A stretch of 64,000 nucleotides of DNA, taken from contig NZ_LMQI01000001.1 of NCBI RefSeq assembly GCF_001424125.1, positions 585,688 to 649,687 of the forward strand. Reading direction: 5' to 3'. The DNA comes from Cellulomonas sp. Leaf395 (lineage in GTDB: Bacteria > Actinomycetota > Actinomycetes > Actinomycetales > Cellulomonadaceae). Positions 24,300 to 33,844 of this stretch are shown here, in pieces. How positions within the stretch are numbered: position 1 is the stretch's first letter; each line of letters opens with the position of its first letter. A program made the position numbers and the translations under genes. Below the pieces are notes generated by a model. The model ran no database searches and was not told where the DNA came from. It worked only from the letters and a program-made list of their open reading frames with translations.

Positions 24300-25775
24300 G
24301 TGGCCGATGCCATCGCCGTCATCCCGCAGCCAGCCCACCTCGAGCCGACCGTCGACGCGCCGTTCGTGCTGACCGAGGCGACGACCGTCGTGGTCGACAG
24401 CAGGCCGGACCTGATCGGCATCGCGGTGCTCGCAGCCGACCTGCTCGGGCGGGTCGGCGGCCGGGCCGTCGAGGTGCGCTACGCCGAGAACAGCCCGAGC
24501 AGCGCGAGCGGCATCGTGCGGCTCCGGCTCGTCGAGTCGCTGCCGCTCGGCGACGAGGCCTACCGCCTGACCGCCCGCGACGGCCGCATCGACCTCGAGG
24601 CGCGCACGCCTGCCGGGCTCGTGCGGGCGATCGTGACCTTGCGCCAGCTGATCGTGGCCGCGCCCGGCGGGGTCCTGCGGGTGCCAGCCGTGCGCATCGA
24701 GGACGCGCCTCGCTACGCATGGCGAGGGCTGTCCGTCGACGTCGCTCGGCACTTCGTGCCCGTGCGCGACCTCAAGGTCGTCATCGGCCTCATGGCGCAC
24801 TACAAGCTCAACGTGCTGCACCTGCACCTGACCGACGACCAGGGCTGGCGGCTGCACGTGCGGTCGCGACCGCTGCTGACCCGCCTGTCCAGCAGCACGT
24901 CCGTCGACGGGGACCCCGGCGGTTTCTACACGGCCGAGGACTACGCGGACCTCATCGCGTACGCGGCGGTGCGCGGCGTGCGCGTCGTCCCGGAGGTCGA
25001 CGTCCCCGGTCACGTCAACGCCGCGACGCACGCGTACGGGGAGCTGAACCTGACCGGCGAGCCGACCGACGCGTACACCGGGATCGAGGTCGGTTTCAGC
25101 CGGCTGCACGCGGACCTGCCCGCGACGGGCGCGTTCCTCACGGACGTGTTCGCCGACGTCGCCGCGATGACCCCCGGCGAGTACGTGCACATCGGTGGCG
25201 ACGAGGTGCTGACGATGGAGGCCGACGAGTACGCCACGCTGGTCGCCGCCGCGTCCGCCGCGGTCCGCGCGGCCGGCAAGAAGGTGGTCGGCTGGCAGGA
25301 GATCGCCCACACGCCGCTGGAGCCCGGCACCGTGGTGCAGTACTGGGACACCCGGGTGGACCCCGCGCCGTTCGTCGCCGCGGCGCAGGCCGGTGCGCTG
25401 CTGCTCATGTCTCCGGGGTCGAAGGCGTACCTCGACATGAAATACGACGCCAAGACGGAGCTCGGCCTCGAGTGGGCCGGTCACATCGAGCTGCGCGACG
25501 CCTACGACTGGGAGCCGTCGACCCTCGTCGAGGGCGTCCCGGCGGAGTCCGTGATCGGCGTCGAGGCGGCCGTCTGGACCGAGACGCTGCGCGACCTGCC
25601 GGCACTCACGCAGATGCTGCTGCCGCGGCTGGCCGCCATCGCCGAGGTCGCCTGGTCCGCGCCCGAGCGGCGCGACTGGGACGACTTCCGCGCCCGGGTC
25701 GGCCGGCAGGCACAGTTCTGGGACCGCCTCGGGCTGTCCTGGTACGCGAGCCCGCAGGTCGAGTGGACGCGCTGA
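24300..25775 (+). CDS. Beta-N-acetylhexosaminidase, GH20
   Basis: A 491-residue glycoside hydrolase that releases terminal beta-linked GlcNAc or GalNAc through the substrate-assisted mechanism. The N-terminal GH20b domain (about 1-135) is followed by the barrel with VDVARHFVPV, HLHLTDDQGWR, PEVDVPGH and the catalytic pair Asp301-Glu302 in HIGGDEV; a Trp-rich wall includes VVGWQEI and YWDTR. No signal peptide is seen, so it acts inside the cell, perhaps on imported chitobiose or recycled wall sugars. GTG at 24300 follows GAGGACACC. Plus strand, convergent with pmt. Confidence 0.95.
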   Translation: MADAIAVIPQPAHLEPTVDAPFVLTEATTVVVDSRPDLIGIAVLAADLLGRVGGRAVEVRYAENSPSSASGIVRLRLVESLPLGDEAYRLTARDGRIDLEARTPAGLVRAIVTLRQLIVAAPGGVLRVPAVRIEDAPRYAWRGLSVDVARHFVPVRDLKVVIGLMAHYKLNVLHLHLTDDQGWRLHVRSRPLLTRLSSSTSVDGDPGGFYTAEDYADLIAYAAVRGVRVVPEVDVPGHVNAATHAYGELNLTGEPTDAYTGIEVGFSRLHADLPATGAFLTDVFADVAAMTPGEYVHIGGDEVLTMEADEYATLVAAASAAVRAAGKKVVGWQEIAHTPLEPGTVVQYWDTRVDPAPFVAAAQAGALLLMSPGSKAYLDMKYDAKTELGLEWAGHIELRDAYDWEPSTLVEGVPAESVIGVEAAVWTETLRDLPALTQMLLPRLAAIAEVAWSAPERRDWDDFRARVGRQAQFWDRLGLSWYASPQVEWTR

Positions 25776-25797
25776 ACCCGCAGAGCCGTCCTACCCG

Positions 25798-27612
25798 TCA
25801 TACCCAGGTCTGCAGCCACATGTGCGCGTGCCAGAATTCGTACGGCACGATCCACGCGGACCAGAGCGGGTAGAAGAACGCACTCACGCCCGCGATCAGG
25901 GCGACGAGCACACCGCAGCCGACGATCGCCCAGCGTCGCTCGCGCGCGTCCAGGTCCTTCGGTCCGACCACCAGGCCGATCACGTACACCAGCGTGAGCA
26001 CCAGCCAGGGGGCGAACACGATCGAGTAGAACGTGAAGATCGTGCGGTGCTCGTAGGCGAACCACGGCAACCAGCCGGCGACGATGCCGGCCAGCACGGC
26101 GCCCGCACGCCAGTCCCGGTACCGGAACAGCCAGACGACCGCGACGAGGATGGCCGCCGCCGCGCACCACCACAGGACGGGGTTGCCGAGCGCCACGATG
26201 GCCTGCGAGCAGCTGCCCGCGCCGCACGCGTCCTGGGCCGCCTGGCCGGTCAGGCCGGACACCTCGGTCGGGTAGAAGAACGACGTCGGCCGCCACTGCA
26301 CGATCCAGCCGAGCGGGTGGGCGGAGTACGAGTGCGGCGTCTCCAGGCCGTTGTGGAATCCCCACATGTCCTGGTGGTACTTCCAGAACGAGCGCAGCGC
26401 CGGGGGCAGCCACTGGACACCCTGGTCCGGGTTCTGCTCCGCCCAGAGGCGCCCGTAGGCCTCCCGGTGCGTGAACCAGGACCACCACGAGCCGACGTAG
26501 ACGAGCAGCGCGATGCCGACCATCGAGATCCCCGCGACGACCCCGTCCTTGAGGATCCCCGCACGCCACCAGTGCCGCACCCCGATGCTCCGGCGGGCGG
26601 TCAGGTCCCACGCCACGGTGAGCAGCCCGAACACTGCGAGGAAGTACATGGCGGACCACTTGGTGCCCAGGGCCAGACCCAGCAGCACGGCAGCCGCGAG
26701 CCGCCACCAGCGGACGCCCAGGCGTGGCCCGTCGCGAAGGTCCTCTCCTGCGTCGAGGCGTTGCGCGGTCCGCTCCGCCAGCCGTCGTCTGGCCTGGTCG
26801 CGGTCCAGCAGGAGGGCGCCGAACGCGGCGAGGACGAAGAACATGAGGAACGGGTCCAGCAGGCTGATCCGCGACATGACGATCGCCTCGCCGTCGATCG
26901 CGAACAGCAGGCCCGCCAGGGTGCCCAGCGCCGTGGACGCGAACAGCCGCCGGCCGATGCGGGCGATCATCAGCACCGCCAGGACCCCGCAGACAGCCGC
27001 AGCAGCCCGCCACGCGGCCGAGCTGCCCACGCCACCGCCGAAGTGGATCCCCAGGGCGATCAGCCACTTGCCCACCTGCGGGTGCACCACGTACGAGCCG
27101 GTCGTGCCCAGCCCACTGGCGTCGCCGGCCTCGAACGCCGGGTTCGGGTCGTCCCCCCACGTCGCCTCGAAGCCGTTGACCAGCAGCGAGTACGCGTCCT
27201 TGACGTAGTACGTCTCGTCGAACACCAGCTTGTGCGGGCGGCCCAGCTCCCAGAACCGCAGCACCGCGGCCAGCAGGGTGACGGCGAGCGGCCACAGCCA
27301 GCCCGTGAGCCGGTCGCGCGGTGTGGCGTCGAGCCGGAGGGTGTCGTCGCCGAGCAGCCGTCGCAGCAGCCTGCCTCGGGTGGACTCCTGGGGGCCTTCG
27401 AGCTCGCGCGGCTCGTCGTCGAGGACGAGCACGGTGCCGCGGGCGGGGATCGCGTCGGTCCCGTCGACCGCGTTCGTCGCGCTCGTCGTGCCGGGGGTGC
27501 CGGTCGTCGTCGGCTCCGCCGCGGTCGCGTCGTCGCCGGGTTCCGGGGAGCGGGCGGGACCGTCCTGACGTTCGGTCAGGATCGAGGCGTCGTCGTCTCC
27601 GGTGGGCGGCAC
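25798..27612 (-). CDS. pmt: Protein O-mannosyltransferase
   Basis: A 604-residue multi-spanning GT39 enzyme that transfers mannose from polyprenyl-phosphate-mannose to Ser/Thr of exported proteins. After an 85-residue Ala/Thr/Asp-rich cytoplasmic N-terminus come about eleven membrane helices; the first outer loop carries the catalytic Asp-Glu in LVFDETYYVKDAYS, and further family motifs are YVVHPQVGKW, SRISLLDPFLMFF and GTKWSA. Start is GTG at 27612, which has only a weak upstream signal. Divergent from rsmI, as Rv1002c is in M. tuberculosis. Confidence 0.95.
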   Translation of the reverse strand: MPPTGDDDASILTERQDGPARSPEPGDDATAAEPTTTGTPGTTSATNAVDGTDAIPARGTVLVLDDEPRELEGPQESTRGRLLRRLLGDDTLRLDATPRDRLTGWLWPLAVTLLAAVLRFWELGRPHKLVFDETYYVKDAYSLLVNGFEATWGDDPNPAFEAGDASGLGTTGSYVVHPQVGKWLIALGIHFGGGVGSSAAWRAAAAVCGVLAVLMIARIGRRLFASTALGTLAGLLFAIDGEAIVMSRISLLDPFLMFFVLAAFGALLLDRDQARRRLAERTAQRLDAGEDLRDGPRLGVRWWRLAAAVLLGLALGTKWSAMYFLAVFGLLTVAWDLTARRSIGVRHWWRAGILKDGVVAGISMVGIALLVYVGSWWSWFTHREAYGRLWAEQNPDQGVQWLPPALRSFWKYHQDMWGFHNGLETPHSYSAHPLGWIVQWRPTSFFYPTEVSGLTGQAAQDACGAGSCSQAIVALGNPVLWWCAAAAILVAVVWLFRYRDWRAGAVLAGIVAGWLPWFAYEHRTIFTFYSIVFAPWLVLTLVYVIGLVVGPKDLDARERRWAIVGCGVLVALIAGVSAFFYPLWSAWIVPYEFWHAHMWLQTWV

Positions 27613-27678
27613 GCGGTCATCGTAGGGGCGAGGCCTGTGCTGCGGGAGGGGCGTCCGGGAGGTGGCAGGCTGACGTGC

Positions 27679-28545
27679 GTGACCCCTGTGAGCCCCGCTG
27701 AGCAGACTCCTGGCCGTCTCGTGCTGGCCGCCACACCGATCGGCAACACCGAGGACGCCTCGGCCCACCTGCGTCGGCTGCTCGCGGAGGCGGACGTCGT
27801 CGCGGCGGAGGACACCCGTCGGCTGCGGGCGCTCGCGGGCCGCCTCGGCGTCGAGATCGGTGGTCGGGTGCTCAGCTTCCACGAGCACAACGAGGTCGAA
27901 CGCTCGGCGGAGGTGCTCGCCGTCGTCGCAGGTGGGGGCACGGTCGTCGTCGTGACGGACGCCGGGATGCCCGCCGTGTCCGACCCCGGGTTCCGCGTCG
28001 TGGGTGCCGCCGTCGCCGCCGGGCTGCCGGTGACCGCGGCGCCGGGACCGAGCGCCGTGCTGACCGCTCTGGCGCTGTCCGGCCTGCCCACCGACCGGTT
28101 CTGCTTCGAGGGCTTCCCGCCGCGCAAGCCCGGCGAGCGCGCCCGGGCGTTCGAGCTGCTCGCCGACGAGCGCCGCACGATGGTGTTCTTCGAGGCGCCG
28201 CACCGGCTGGACGTCACTCTGGCGGCGATGGCCGTCGCGTTCGGCGAGGACCGGCCCGCCGCCGTCTGCCGCGAGCTGACCAAGACGTACGAGGAGGTCG
28301 TCCGCGGACCGCTGGCGGACCTGGTCACCTGGGCGTCCGCCGACCAGGTGCGGGGGGAGATCGTCGTGGTGGTCGGCGGGGCGGTGAAGGCGGTGGAGCT
28401 GTCGACCGCGGAGCTGGTCGCCGAGGTGCTGTCCCGCACGGACACCGGCGACCGCCTGAAGGACGCGGTCGCCGAGGTGGCGGCCGCGGCAGGCGTCCCG
28501 AAGCGCGACCTGTACGCGGCGGCCCTGGCAGCCAAACCCCGCTGA
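27679..28545 (+). CDS. rsmI: 16S rRNA 2'-O-ribose C1402 methyltransferase
   Basis: A 288-residue tetrapyrrole-methylase-fold enzyme that methylates the 2'-OH of C1402 in 16S rRNA and tunes decoding in the P site. Motifs: LVLAATPIGNTEDAS at the N-terminus, EDTRRLRAL, VVTDAGMPAVSDPG, and APGPSAVLTALALSGL. GTG at 27679 with CAGGCT seven bases upstream suggests a leaderless start. The C-terminal 60 residues (STAELVAEVLSRTDTGDRLK onward) are the usual helical extension. It ends just before a convergent hairpin shared with cydB. Confidence 0.96.
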   Translation: MTPVSPAEQTPGRLVLAATPIGNTEDASAHLRRLLAEADVVAAEDTRRLRALAGRLGVEIGGRVLSFHEHNEVERSAEVLAVVAGGGTVVVVTDAGMPAVSDPGFRVVGAAVAAGLPVTAAPGPSAVLTALALSGLPTDRFCFEGFPPRKPGERARAFELLADERRTMVFFEAPHRLDVTLAAMAVAFGEDRPAAVCRELTKTYEEVVRGPLADLVTWASADQVRGEIVVVVGGAVKAVELSTAELVAEVLSRTDTGDRLKDAVAEVAAAAGVPKRDLYAAALAAKPR

Positions 28546-28546
28546 C

Positions 28547-28595
28547 CAAGCCTTGAGTGCCGCGTCGGACGACGGGTCGCCTCACTCATGGCTTG
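28547..28595. terminator. Bidirectional hairpin between rsmI and cydB
   Basis: Arms CAAGCCTTGAGTG (28547-28559) and CACTCATGGCTTG (28583-28595) pair over 13 bases with one mismatch and a 23-base loop. It stands between convergent genes. Confidence 0.65.
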
Positions 28596-28616
28596 CTCAC
28601 CCTGAAGGACCGACGG

Positions 28617-29540
28617 TCAGTAGAAGACCGCGTCGCGCGAGCTGACCGGGTGCCGGAACGTCCACCAGACCCACGCCTGGGCGGCGAGCAGGACGGGGAC
28701 GCAGGCGAGCAGCACGAGCTCGAGGGTGGGCGCCGGAGAGGCGGCCGGAGCGAGGGCGATGGCGGCGGCGACGACCGGCAGCACGCCGCCGACGACCACC
28801 GCGCCGAGCGCCCGGTGCAGCCGACAGTCCGCGAGCGCGGGCCGCGCCACGAGCGCGGACCCGGAGCCGGCCAGCACGACGAGCGGCGGGAGAACGGCGG
28901 TCAGCGGCCCGTCGGCGGGGACGAGGACGACGTATGCGACCGCGGACGCCGCGAGCAGGCCCGCGGACCAGGGCAGCGCGCGCCCGGCCAGTCGGAGGGC
29001 GCGTTCGCGCAGGACGGCCGAGGTCCGGACGGCGACGAAGGTCGTGCCGAGCACGCGCGTGACAGCGACGGCCGACAGGGCGGTGAGCACGGGGACCACG
29101 ACGCGCGCCGTGAGCGACGGCTGCGGCGGGAGCCAGACCAGGGCCGCCCCGAGCAGGCCGCCCGCCGACAACGGCAGGCCGACCGACGCGGCGACGATCA
29201 CGCGTTCCCACCCGTTCCGCCAGGCGACTCCGGGCCGGCGGCTGCGCAGCCACACCCCGGCATCGCGGAGCACCCACGTGACCAGCAGCGTGATGACCAG
29301 CGGATACGCGACGTACCAGAGGTCCTTCTCCAGCTCGGGGAAGCCGGCGAGCAGGACACCGGCCCCGGCGACGAGCCAGACCTCGCCGGCCAGCAGGAAC
29401 GGGCCGAGGGCGGTGAGCACGGTCCGGCGCTCGCCGGGGGTCCGACCGACCTGGCGGAGCGTGGCGCCGAGGCCCTGGTTCATCCCGTCGAGCACGGCCC
29501 AGCCCGCGAGGGAGCCGACCAGCAGCACGGTCCAGATCAT
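28617..29540 (-). CDS. cydB: Cytochrome bd-type oxidase subunit II (CydB-like)
   Basis: A 307-residue membrane protein starting WTVLLVGSLAGWAVLDGMNQG, which corresponds to the CydB N-terminus where subunit II has its conserved FxxLDGFDLG-type segment; here the Asp-Gly-Met form is divergent. About eight or nine hydrophobic segments follow, including FLLAGEVWLVAGAGVL and LWYVAYPLVITLLV. It is shorter than most CydB (340-380). ATG at 29540 overlaps cydA by four bases. Together with cydA it forms a two-gene operon; no cydDC assembly transporter follows. Confidence 0.85.
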   Translation of the reverse strand: MIWTVLLVGSLAGWAVLDGMNQGLGATLRQVGRTPGERRTVLTALGPFLLAGEVWLVAGAGVLLAGFPELEKDLWYVAYPLVITLLVTWVLRDAGVWLRSRRPGVAWRNGWERVIVAASVGLPLSAGGLLGAALVWLPPQPSLTARVVVPVLTALSAVAVTRVLGTTFVAVRTSAVLRERALRLAGRALPWSAGLLAASAVAYVVLVPADGPLTAVLPPLVVLAGSGSALVARPALADCRLHRALGAVVVGGVLPVVAAAIALAPAASPAPTLELVLLACVPVLLAAQAWVWWTFRHPVSSRDAVFY

Positions 29541-30736
29541 CGGGACACCTCCGCGAAGGTCAGGGGCTCGTCGGCCTCGCGGGCGTGCCACGGGGGAGCG
29601 CCGAGCGTCGGCGACCCCGGTCCGAGGCGGGCGAGGCGGGCGAGCAGGACCCAGTCGATGACGGCCAGGGTGGCGATGAGCCCGACGAGCACCGCGAGCG
29701 AGATCAGCACCGTCGTGGCGCTGTGCGCGGAGGTCGCGTCGGAGGTCCGCAGCAGGCCGACGACGACCCACGGTTGGCGACCGATCTCGCGGGTCAGCCA
29801 GCCGAAGATCGCGAGGACGAACGGCACGGGGACCACCGCGGTGAGGAAGCCGTAGAGAGCGCGTCGGAACGGCAGCCGGAACAGGGCGCCGCTGACCGTG
29901 AGCGCCAGCATCGGGAACGCCCCGAGGAACAGCGCGAAGCCACCCAGGATCATGAACCCGAGCGCGACGCCGACCACCGGGGACTGCCCCGACTCGGCTC
30001 CCTGGGTGACGTACGAGAACTGCGAGAACCCGAACCCGACGGCCAGCAGCGCACCGACCGCTCCCAGCGCGACGCCGGTGCGCAGGGAGCGCTGGAACAG
30101 CTCGTCGAACCCCGTCTCCCGGCGCAGGTGCCACGCGCTGACGCCGACGACGACGAACGCCCCTGCCAGCAGGCACGCCCCGACGACGTGCCCGAGCGAC
30201 AGGACGGCCGCGGGGTTGAGCACGAGCGTGGCGGCGTCGGTGATGTGCGCGACGCCGTCGACCATCTCGTAGCCGACCGGGTGGCGCAGGAACCCGTTGG
30301 CCACCATCACCGCGAACGCCGAGGCGTACCCGGTGATCACGACGAGCCAGAACACCAGCGTGTGCACCCACCGGTTCAGCTGGTGCCAGCCGAACACCCA
30401 CAGCCCCAGCAGCGTCGACTCGAGGAAGAACGCCACCATCGTCTCGACGGCCAGCGGGGCGCCGAACACCTCGCCGGCCACGTCGAGCAGCCCGGGGAAG
30501 TGCAGACCGAACTGGAGCTCCAGCAGGATCCCCGCCACGATGCCGAGGGCGTAGTTCACCAGGTACAGCTGGCCCCAGAACCGGGTCGCACGCTCGTGCA
30601 CCTCGCGCCGGGTGAGGGCCCACCGGGTCTGGAAGATCGCGACCACGGGTCCCAGGCCCAGGGTCACGAGGACGAACAGGAAGTGGAAGCCCGCCAGCAG
30701 AGCGAACTGCGTGCGGGCGGCGTCGACGGCGCTCAC
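29537..30736 (-). CDS. cydA: Cytochrome bd-type oxidase subunit I (CydA-like) without Q-loop
   Basis: Haem-carrying subunit of a bd-type terminal oxidase, 399 residues from GTG at 30736; an ATG at 30766 in frame is possible. Haem ligands are recognisable: His in LLAGFHFLF (b595), His in LSLGHVVGA and Met in GFMILGGF (b558), Glu in FFLESTLLG and Glu in REIGRQPW. Between GALLAVGFGFSQF and the FMILGG helix only about 25 residues remain, whereas canonical CydA has 120 or more with the QxxKxAAxE quinol loop. The electron donor may therefore differ from a normal quinol oxidase. Pairs with cydB. Confidence 0.88.
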   Translation of the reverse strand: MSAVDAARTQFALLAGFHFLFVLVTLGLGPVVAIFQTRWALTRREVHERATRFWGQLYLVNYALGIVAGILLELQFGLHFPGLLDVAGEVFGAPLAVETMVAFFLESTLLGLWVFGWHQLNRWVHTLVFWLVVITGYASAFAVMVANGFLRHPVGYEMVDGVAHITDAATLVLNPAAVLSLGHVVGACLLAGAFVVVGVSAWHLRRETGFDELFQRSLRTGVALGAVGALLAVGFGFSQFSYVTQGAESGQSPVVGVALGFMILGGFALFLGAFPMLALTVSGALFRLPFRRALYGFLTAVVPVPFVLAIFGWLTREIGRQPWVVVGLLRTSDATSAHSATTVLISLAVLVGLIATLAVIDWVLLARLARLGPGSPTLGAPPWHAREADEPLTFAEVSR

Positions 30737-30884
30737 GAGGGCGACGCTAGGCCCGCGCACAGGCATGCGACCGGGGTCCCAGGGGAAGATCCGGGACGGT
30801 TCCGGGTGGTCCCCGAGGCGCGTGGGCGCGCCGGTCAGGGTGGTCCCGGAGTGCGGGGCCCGGGGGCTCGTGATCGGCTGGAGC

Positions 30885-32018
30885 ATGGCTGCGCGACCGA
30901 TGACCTGGTTCGGCCTCGTCGTCGCACTCGTGGCGCTCGCGGGCTGCAGCCCGGCAGACAGCACGGCGGCCCCGACGGCTCGGGCGACCTCGACGACACC
31001 GGGACCGACCCCCGAGCCCGAACCTGCTCCGGCGACGGTGGAGGTGACCGAGGTCGACGACGTCCTCGGCGACCTCGACGTCCCGTGGGGGCTCGCGTTC
31101 CTGCCCGACGGGCAGGCCGTCGTCACGCTGCGGGACGAGGCGGGGCTGGTGCTCGTCGGACCCGACGGTGCGGCGACGGACGTGACGGGTCCGGGTGCCG
31201 ACGACCTCGCGGACCTCGTCGTGCCCGGCGGTGAGGGCGGGCTGCTGGGGGTGGCCGTGCTCGGATCGACGGGGACCGCGGTCGACCTGGCGCTGTACGC
31301 GACGGCGGCTGATGACAACCGGGTTCTGCGCGGCACCCTCGACGGGTCGGTCCTGGGCGGGCTGCGGCCGATCCTCACCGGCGTCGCGAAGGCCGGGAAC
31401 CACGACGGCGGCCGGCTCGCCGTCGGTCCCGACGACTTCCTCTACGTCACCACCGGCGACGCGGGCAACCCCCCGTCGGCGCAGGACCCCGACAGCCTCA
31501 ACGGCAAGATCCTGCGTATCACGGCCGACGGCGACCCCGCCCCGGGCAACCCGGACGAGGGATCGCCGGTATGGAGCCTGGGGCACCGCAACGTGCAGGG
31601 GCTCGGGTGGGCGCCGGACGGCCGCATGTTCGCCTCGGAGTTCGGGCAGAACACCTGGGACGAGCTCAACCTGATCGAGCCGGGCGGCAACTACGGGTGG
31701 CCGCAGGTCGAAGGCATGGGCGAGGAGTTCGTCGAGCCGCTGGCCGTCTGGGCGACCAGCGACGCGTCGCCGAGCGGCCTGGCCGTCACCGACGAGGCGG
31801 TCTACCTGGCCGGGCTGCGCGGCGAACGGCTCTGGCGGGTGCCGCTGACCGAGGACGGCGTCGGTACGCCGCAGGCACTGCTGGCGGGCGAGCGCGGGCG
31901 GCTGCGCGCGGTCGAGCCGGCACCCGACGGGTCGCTCTGGGTGGTCACGGGGAACACGGACGGCCGCGGCGACGTGCGCGACGGCGACGACCGCATCCTG
32001 CGGGTGGTCGTCGACTGA
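30885..32018 (+). CDS. PQQ-dependent sugar dehydrogenase-like lipoprotein
   Basis: A 377-residue exported protein with a lipoprotein signal: hydrophobic [13 protein letters not shown], lipid attachment on the Cys of LAGC. A Pro/Thr linker leads to a six-bladed propeller of the soluble glucose/aldose dehydrogenase type: [21 protein letters not shown], the catalytic [12 protein letters not shown] and VTTGDAG, then [11 protein letters not shown] and GGNYGWP. Family members oxidise sugars with PQQ; no PQQ synthesis genes are in the window, so cofactor supply is unknown. ATG at 30885 is closest to the signal peptide; ATG at 30900 is an alternative. Confidence 0.9.
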   Translation: MAARPMTWFGLVVALVALAGCSPADSTAAPTARATSTTPGPTPEPEPAPATVEVTEVDDVLGDLDVPWGLAFLPDGQAVVTLRDEAGLVLVGPDGAATDVTGPGADDLADLVVPGGEGGLLGVAVLGSTGTAVDLALYATAADDNRVLRGTLDGSVLGGLRPILTGVAKAGNHDGGRLAVGPDDFLYVTTGDAGNPPSAQDPDSLNGKILRITADGDPAPGNPDEGSPVWSLGHRNVQGLGWAPDGRMFASEFGQNTWDELNLIEPGGNYGWPQVEGMGEEFVEPLAVWATSDASPSGLAVTDEAVYLAGLRGERLWRVPLTEDGVGTPQALLAGERGRLRAVEPAPDGSLWVVTGNTDGRGDVRDGDDRILRVVVD

Positions 32019-32037
32019 GGGGCCGCGACCGCTCACC

Positions 32038-32043
32038 TAGGAT
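32038..32043 (+). promoter_or_regulatory. -10 hexamer of a leaderless promoter (metG)
   Basis: TAGGAT ends seven bases before the metG ATG with no ribosome binding site between them. Confidence 0.55.
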
Positions 32044-32050
32044 CGGGCGC

Positions 32051-33844
32051 ATGTCTCGCATCCTCTCGGCCGTCGCGTGGCCCTACGCGAACGGCCCCCG
32101 CCACATCGGTCACGTCGCCGGCTTCGGTGTCCCGTCGGACATCTTCAGCCGCTACATGCGGATGGCGGGCAACGAGGTGCTCATGGTCTCGGGCACCGAC
32201 GAGCACGGGACGCCCATCCTCGTGCTCGCCGAGCAGGAGGGCGTGGGTCCGCAGGAGCTGGCGGACCGGTACAACCGTGTGATCGTCGAGGACCTCACCA
32301 ACCTCGGTCTGTCCTACGACCTGTTCACGCGGACCACCACGCGCAACCACTACGCGGTGGTGCAGGAGATGTTCCGCACGGTGCACAAGAACGGCTACAT
32401 GATCGAGCAGTCGACCATGGGGGCCATCTCGCCGAGCACGGGCCGCACCCTGCCGGACCGCTACGTAGAGGGCACCTGCCCGATCTGCGGGTACGACGGC
32501 GCGCGCGGCGACCAGTGCGACAACTGCGGCAACCAGCTGGACGCCATCGACCTGATCAACCCGCGCAGCCGGATCAACGGCGAGACGCCGAAGTTCGTCG
32601 AGTCGAACCACTTCTTCCTGGACCTGCCGGCGTTCGCGAGCGCGCTCGAGGCGTGGCTGAAGACCCGGAGCGACTGGCGTCCGAACGTCCTGAACTTCTC
32701 CCTCAACCTCATCGACGACCTGCGCCCGCGCGCCATGTCGCGGGACATCGACTGGGGCATCCCGGTCCCGCTGGCCGGCTGGGAGGACAACCCGAACAAG
32801 CGCCTGTACGTGTGGTTCGACGCGGTCATCGGGTACCTGTCGGCGTCGATCGAGTGGGCGCGCCGCAAGGGCGACCCGGACGCGTGGCGCCCGTTCTGGA
32901 ACGACCCTGAGGCCCTGAGCTACTACTTCATGGGCAAGGACAACATCACGTTCCACTCGCAGATCTGGCCGGCCGAGCTGCTGGCCTACGACGGTCGCGG
33001 GACGAAGGGCGGCTCGCCGGGGCAGTACGGCACGCTGAACCTGCCCACCGAGGTGGTCTCCAGCGAGTTCCTCACGATGGAGGGCAAGCAGTTCAGCTCG
33101 TCGCGTGGGGTCGTCATCTACGTGCGCGACGTGCTGTCCCGCTACCAGCCGGACGCGCTGCGCTACTTCCTGTCGGTCGCCGGGCCGGAGAACCAGGACT
33201 CCGACTTCACGTGGGCGGACTTCAAGACGCGCACCAACTCCGAGCTCGTGGCGGGCTGGGGCAACCTGGTCAACCGGACAGCGAGCATGATCCACAAGAA
33301 CTTCGGCGAGATCCCGACGCCGGGCGCGCTCCAGCCGGTGGACCAGGGGCTGCTCGCGACGACGTCGGCGGGCTTCGGCAAGGTCGGCGAGCTGCTCGAG
33401 GGGCACCGCAACCGGGCCGCGGTCAGCGAGGCGATGCGCGTGGTCCAGGAGGCCAACCGGTACATCTCGGAGACCGAGCCGTGGAAGCTGACGGGGGACC
33501 GGGACCGGCTGGGCACGGTGCTGCACACGGCCGCGCAGGCGGTCGCCGACGCCAACGTGCTGCTGGCCCCCTTCCTGCCGCACTCGGCGCAGCAGGTGCA
33601 CGAGACGTTCGGCCGCACGGGCACGATCTCGCCGCTGCCGCGCATCGACGAGGTCACGGACCTCGACGACGACTCGCGCCACTACCCGGTGATCACCGGC
33701 GACTACGAGCTCGGCCGGACGGTCGCGCCGTGGCGGTCCGAGCCGGTCGTGCCGGGCACCCCGGTGGCCAAGCCGGTGCCGGTGTTCACCAAGCTCGACG
33801 ACTCGATCGTCGAGGAGGAGCTCGAGCGGCTGCGCCAGGCGTGA
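32051..33844 (+). CDS. metG: Methionine-tRNA ligase
   Basis: Charges initiator and elongator tRNA-Met. The 597-residue class I synthetase has the HIGH signature at residues 18-21 (RHIGH), a zinc knuckle with four Cys around residue 143 (CPICG and CDNCG), and the KMSKS loop as GKQFSSSRG near residue 348, the KFSSS form used by this MetG type. The C-terminal anticodon-binding helical domain ends at residue 597 without the dimerisation tRNA-binding extension of longer enzymes. Its stop overlaps the tatD ATG by one base, so the two genes are translationally coupled, as in M. tuberculosis Rv1007c-Rv1008 neighbourhood. Confidence 0.97.
   Translation: MSRILSAVAWPYANGPRHIGHVAGFGVPSDIFSRYMRMAGNEVLMVSGTDEHGTPILVLAEQEGVGPQELADRYNRVIVEDLTNLGLSYDLFTRTTTRNHYAVVQEMFRTVHKNGYMIEQSTMGAISPSTGRTLPDRYVEGTCPICGYDGARGDQCDNCGNQLDAIDLINPRSRINGETPKFVESNHFFLDLPAFASALEAWLKTRSDWRPNVLNFSLNLIDDLRPRAMSRDIDWGIPVPLAGWEDNPNKRLYVWFDAVIGYLSASIEWARRKGDPDAWRPFWNDPEALSYYFMGKDNITFHSQIWPAELLAYDGRGTKGGSPGQYGTLNLPTEVVSSEFLTMEGKQFSSSRGVVIYVRDVLSRYQPDALRYFLSVAGPENQDSDFTWADFKTRTNSELVAGWGNLVNRTASMIHKNFGEIPTPGALQPVDQGLLATTSAGFGKVGELLEGHRNRAAVSEAMRVVQEANRYISETEPWKLTGDRDRLGTVLHTAAQAVADANVLLAPFLPHSAQQVHETFGRTGTISPLPRIDEVTDLDDDSRHYPVITGDYELGRTVAPWRSEPVVPGTPVAKPVPVFTKLDDSIVEEELERLRQA

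Noticed and set aside
24300-25775. Signal peptide on the GH20 hexosaminidase
   Set aside because: The N-terminus is polar with no hydrophobic core, so an intracellular enzyme is likelier.
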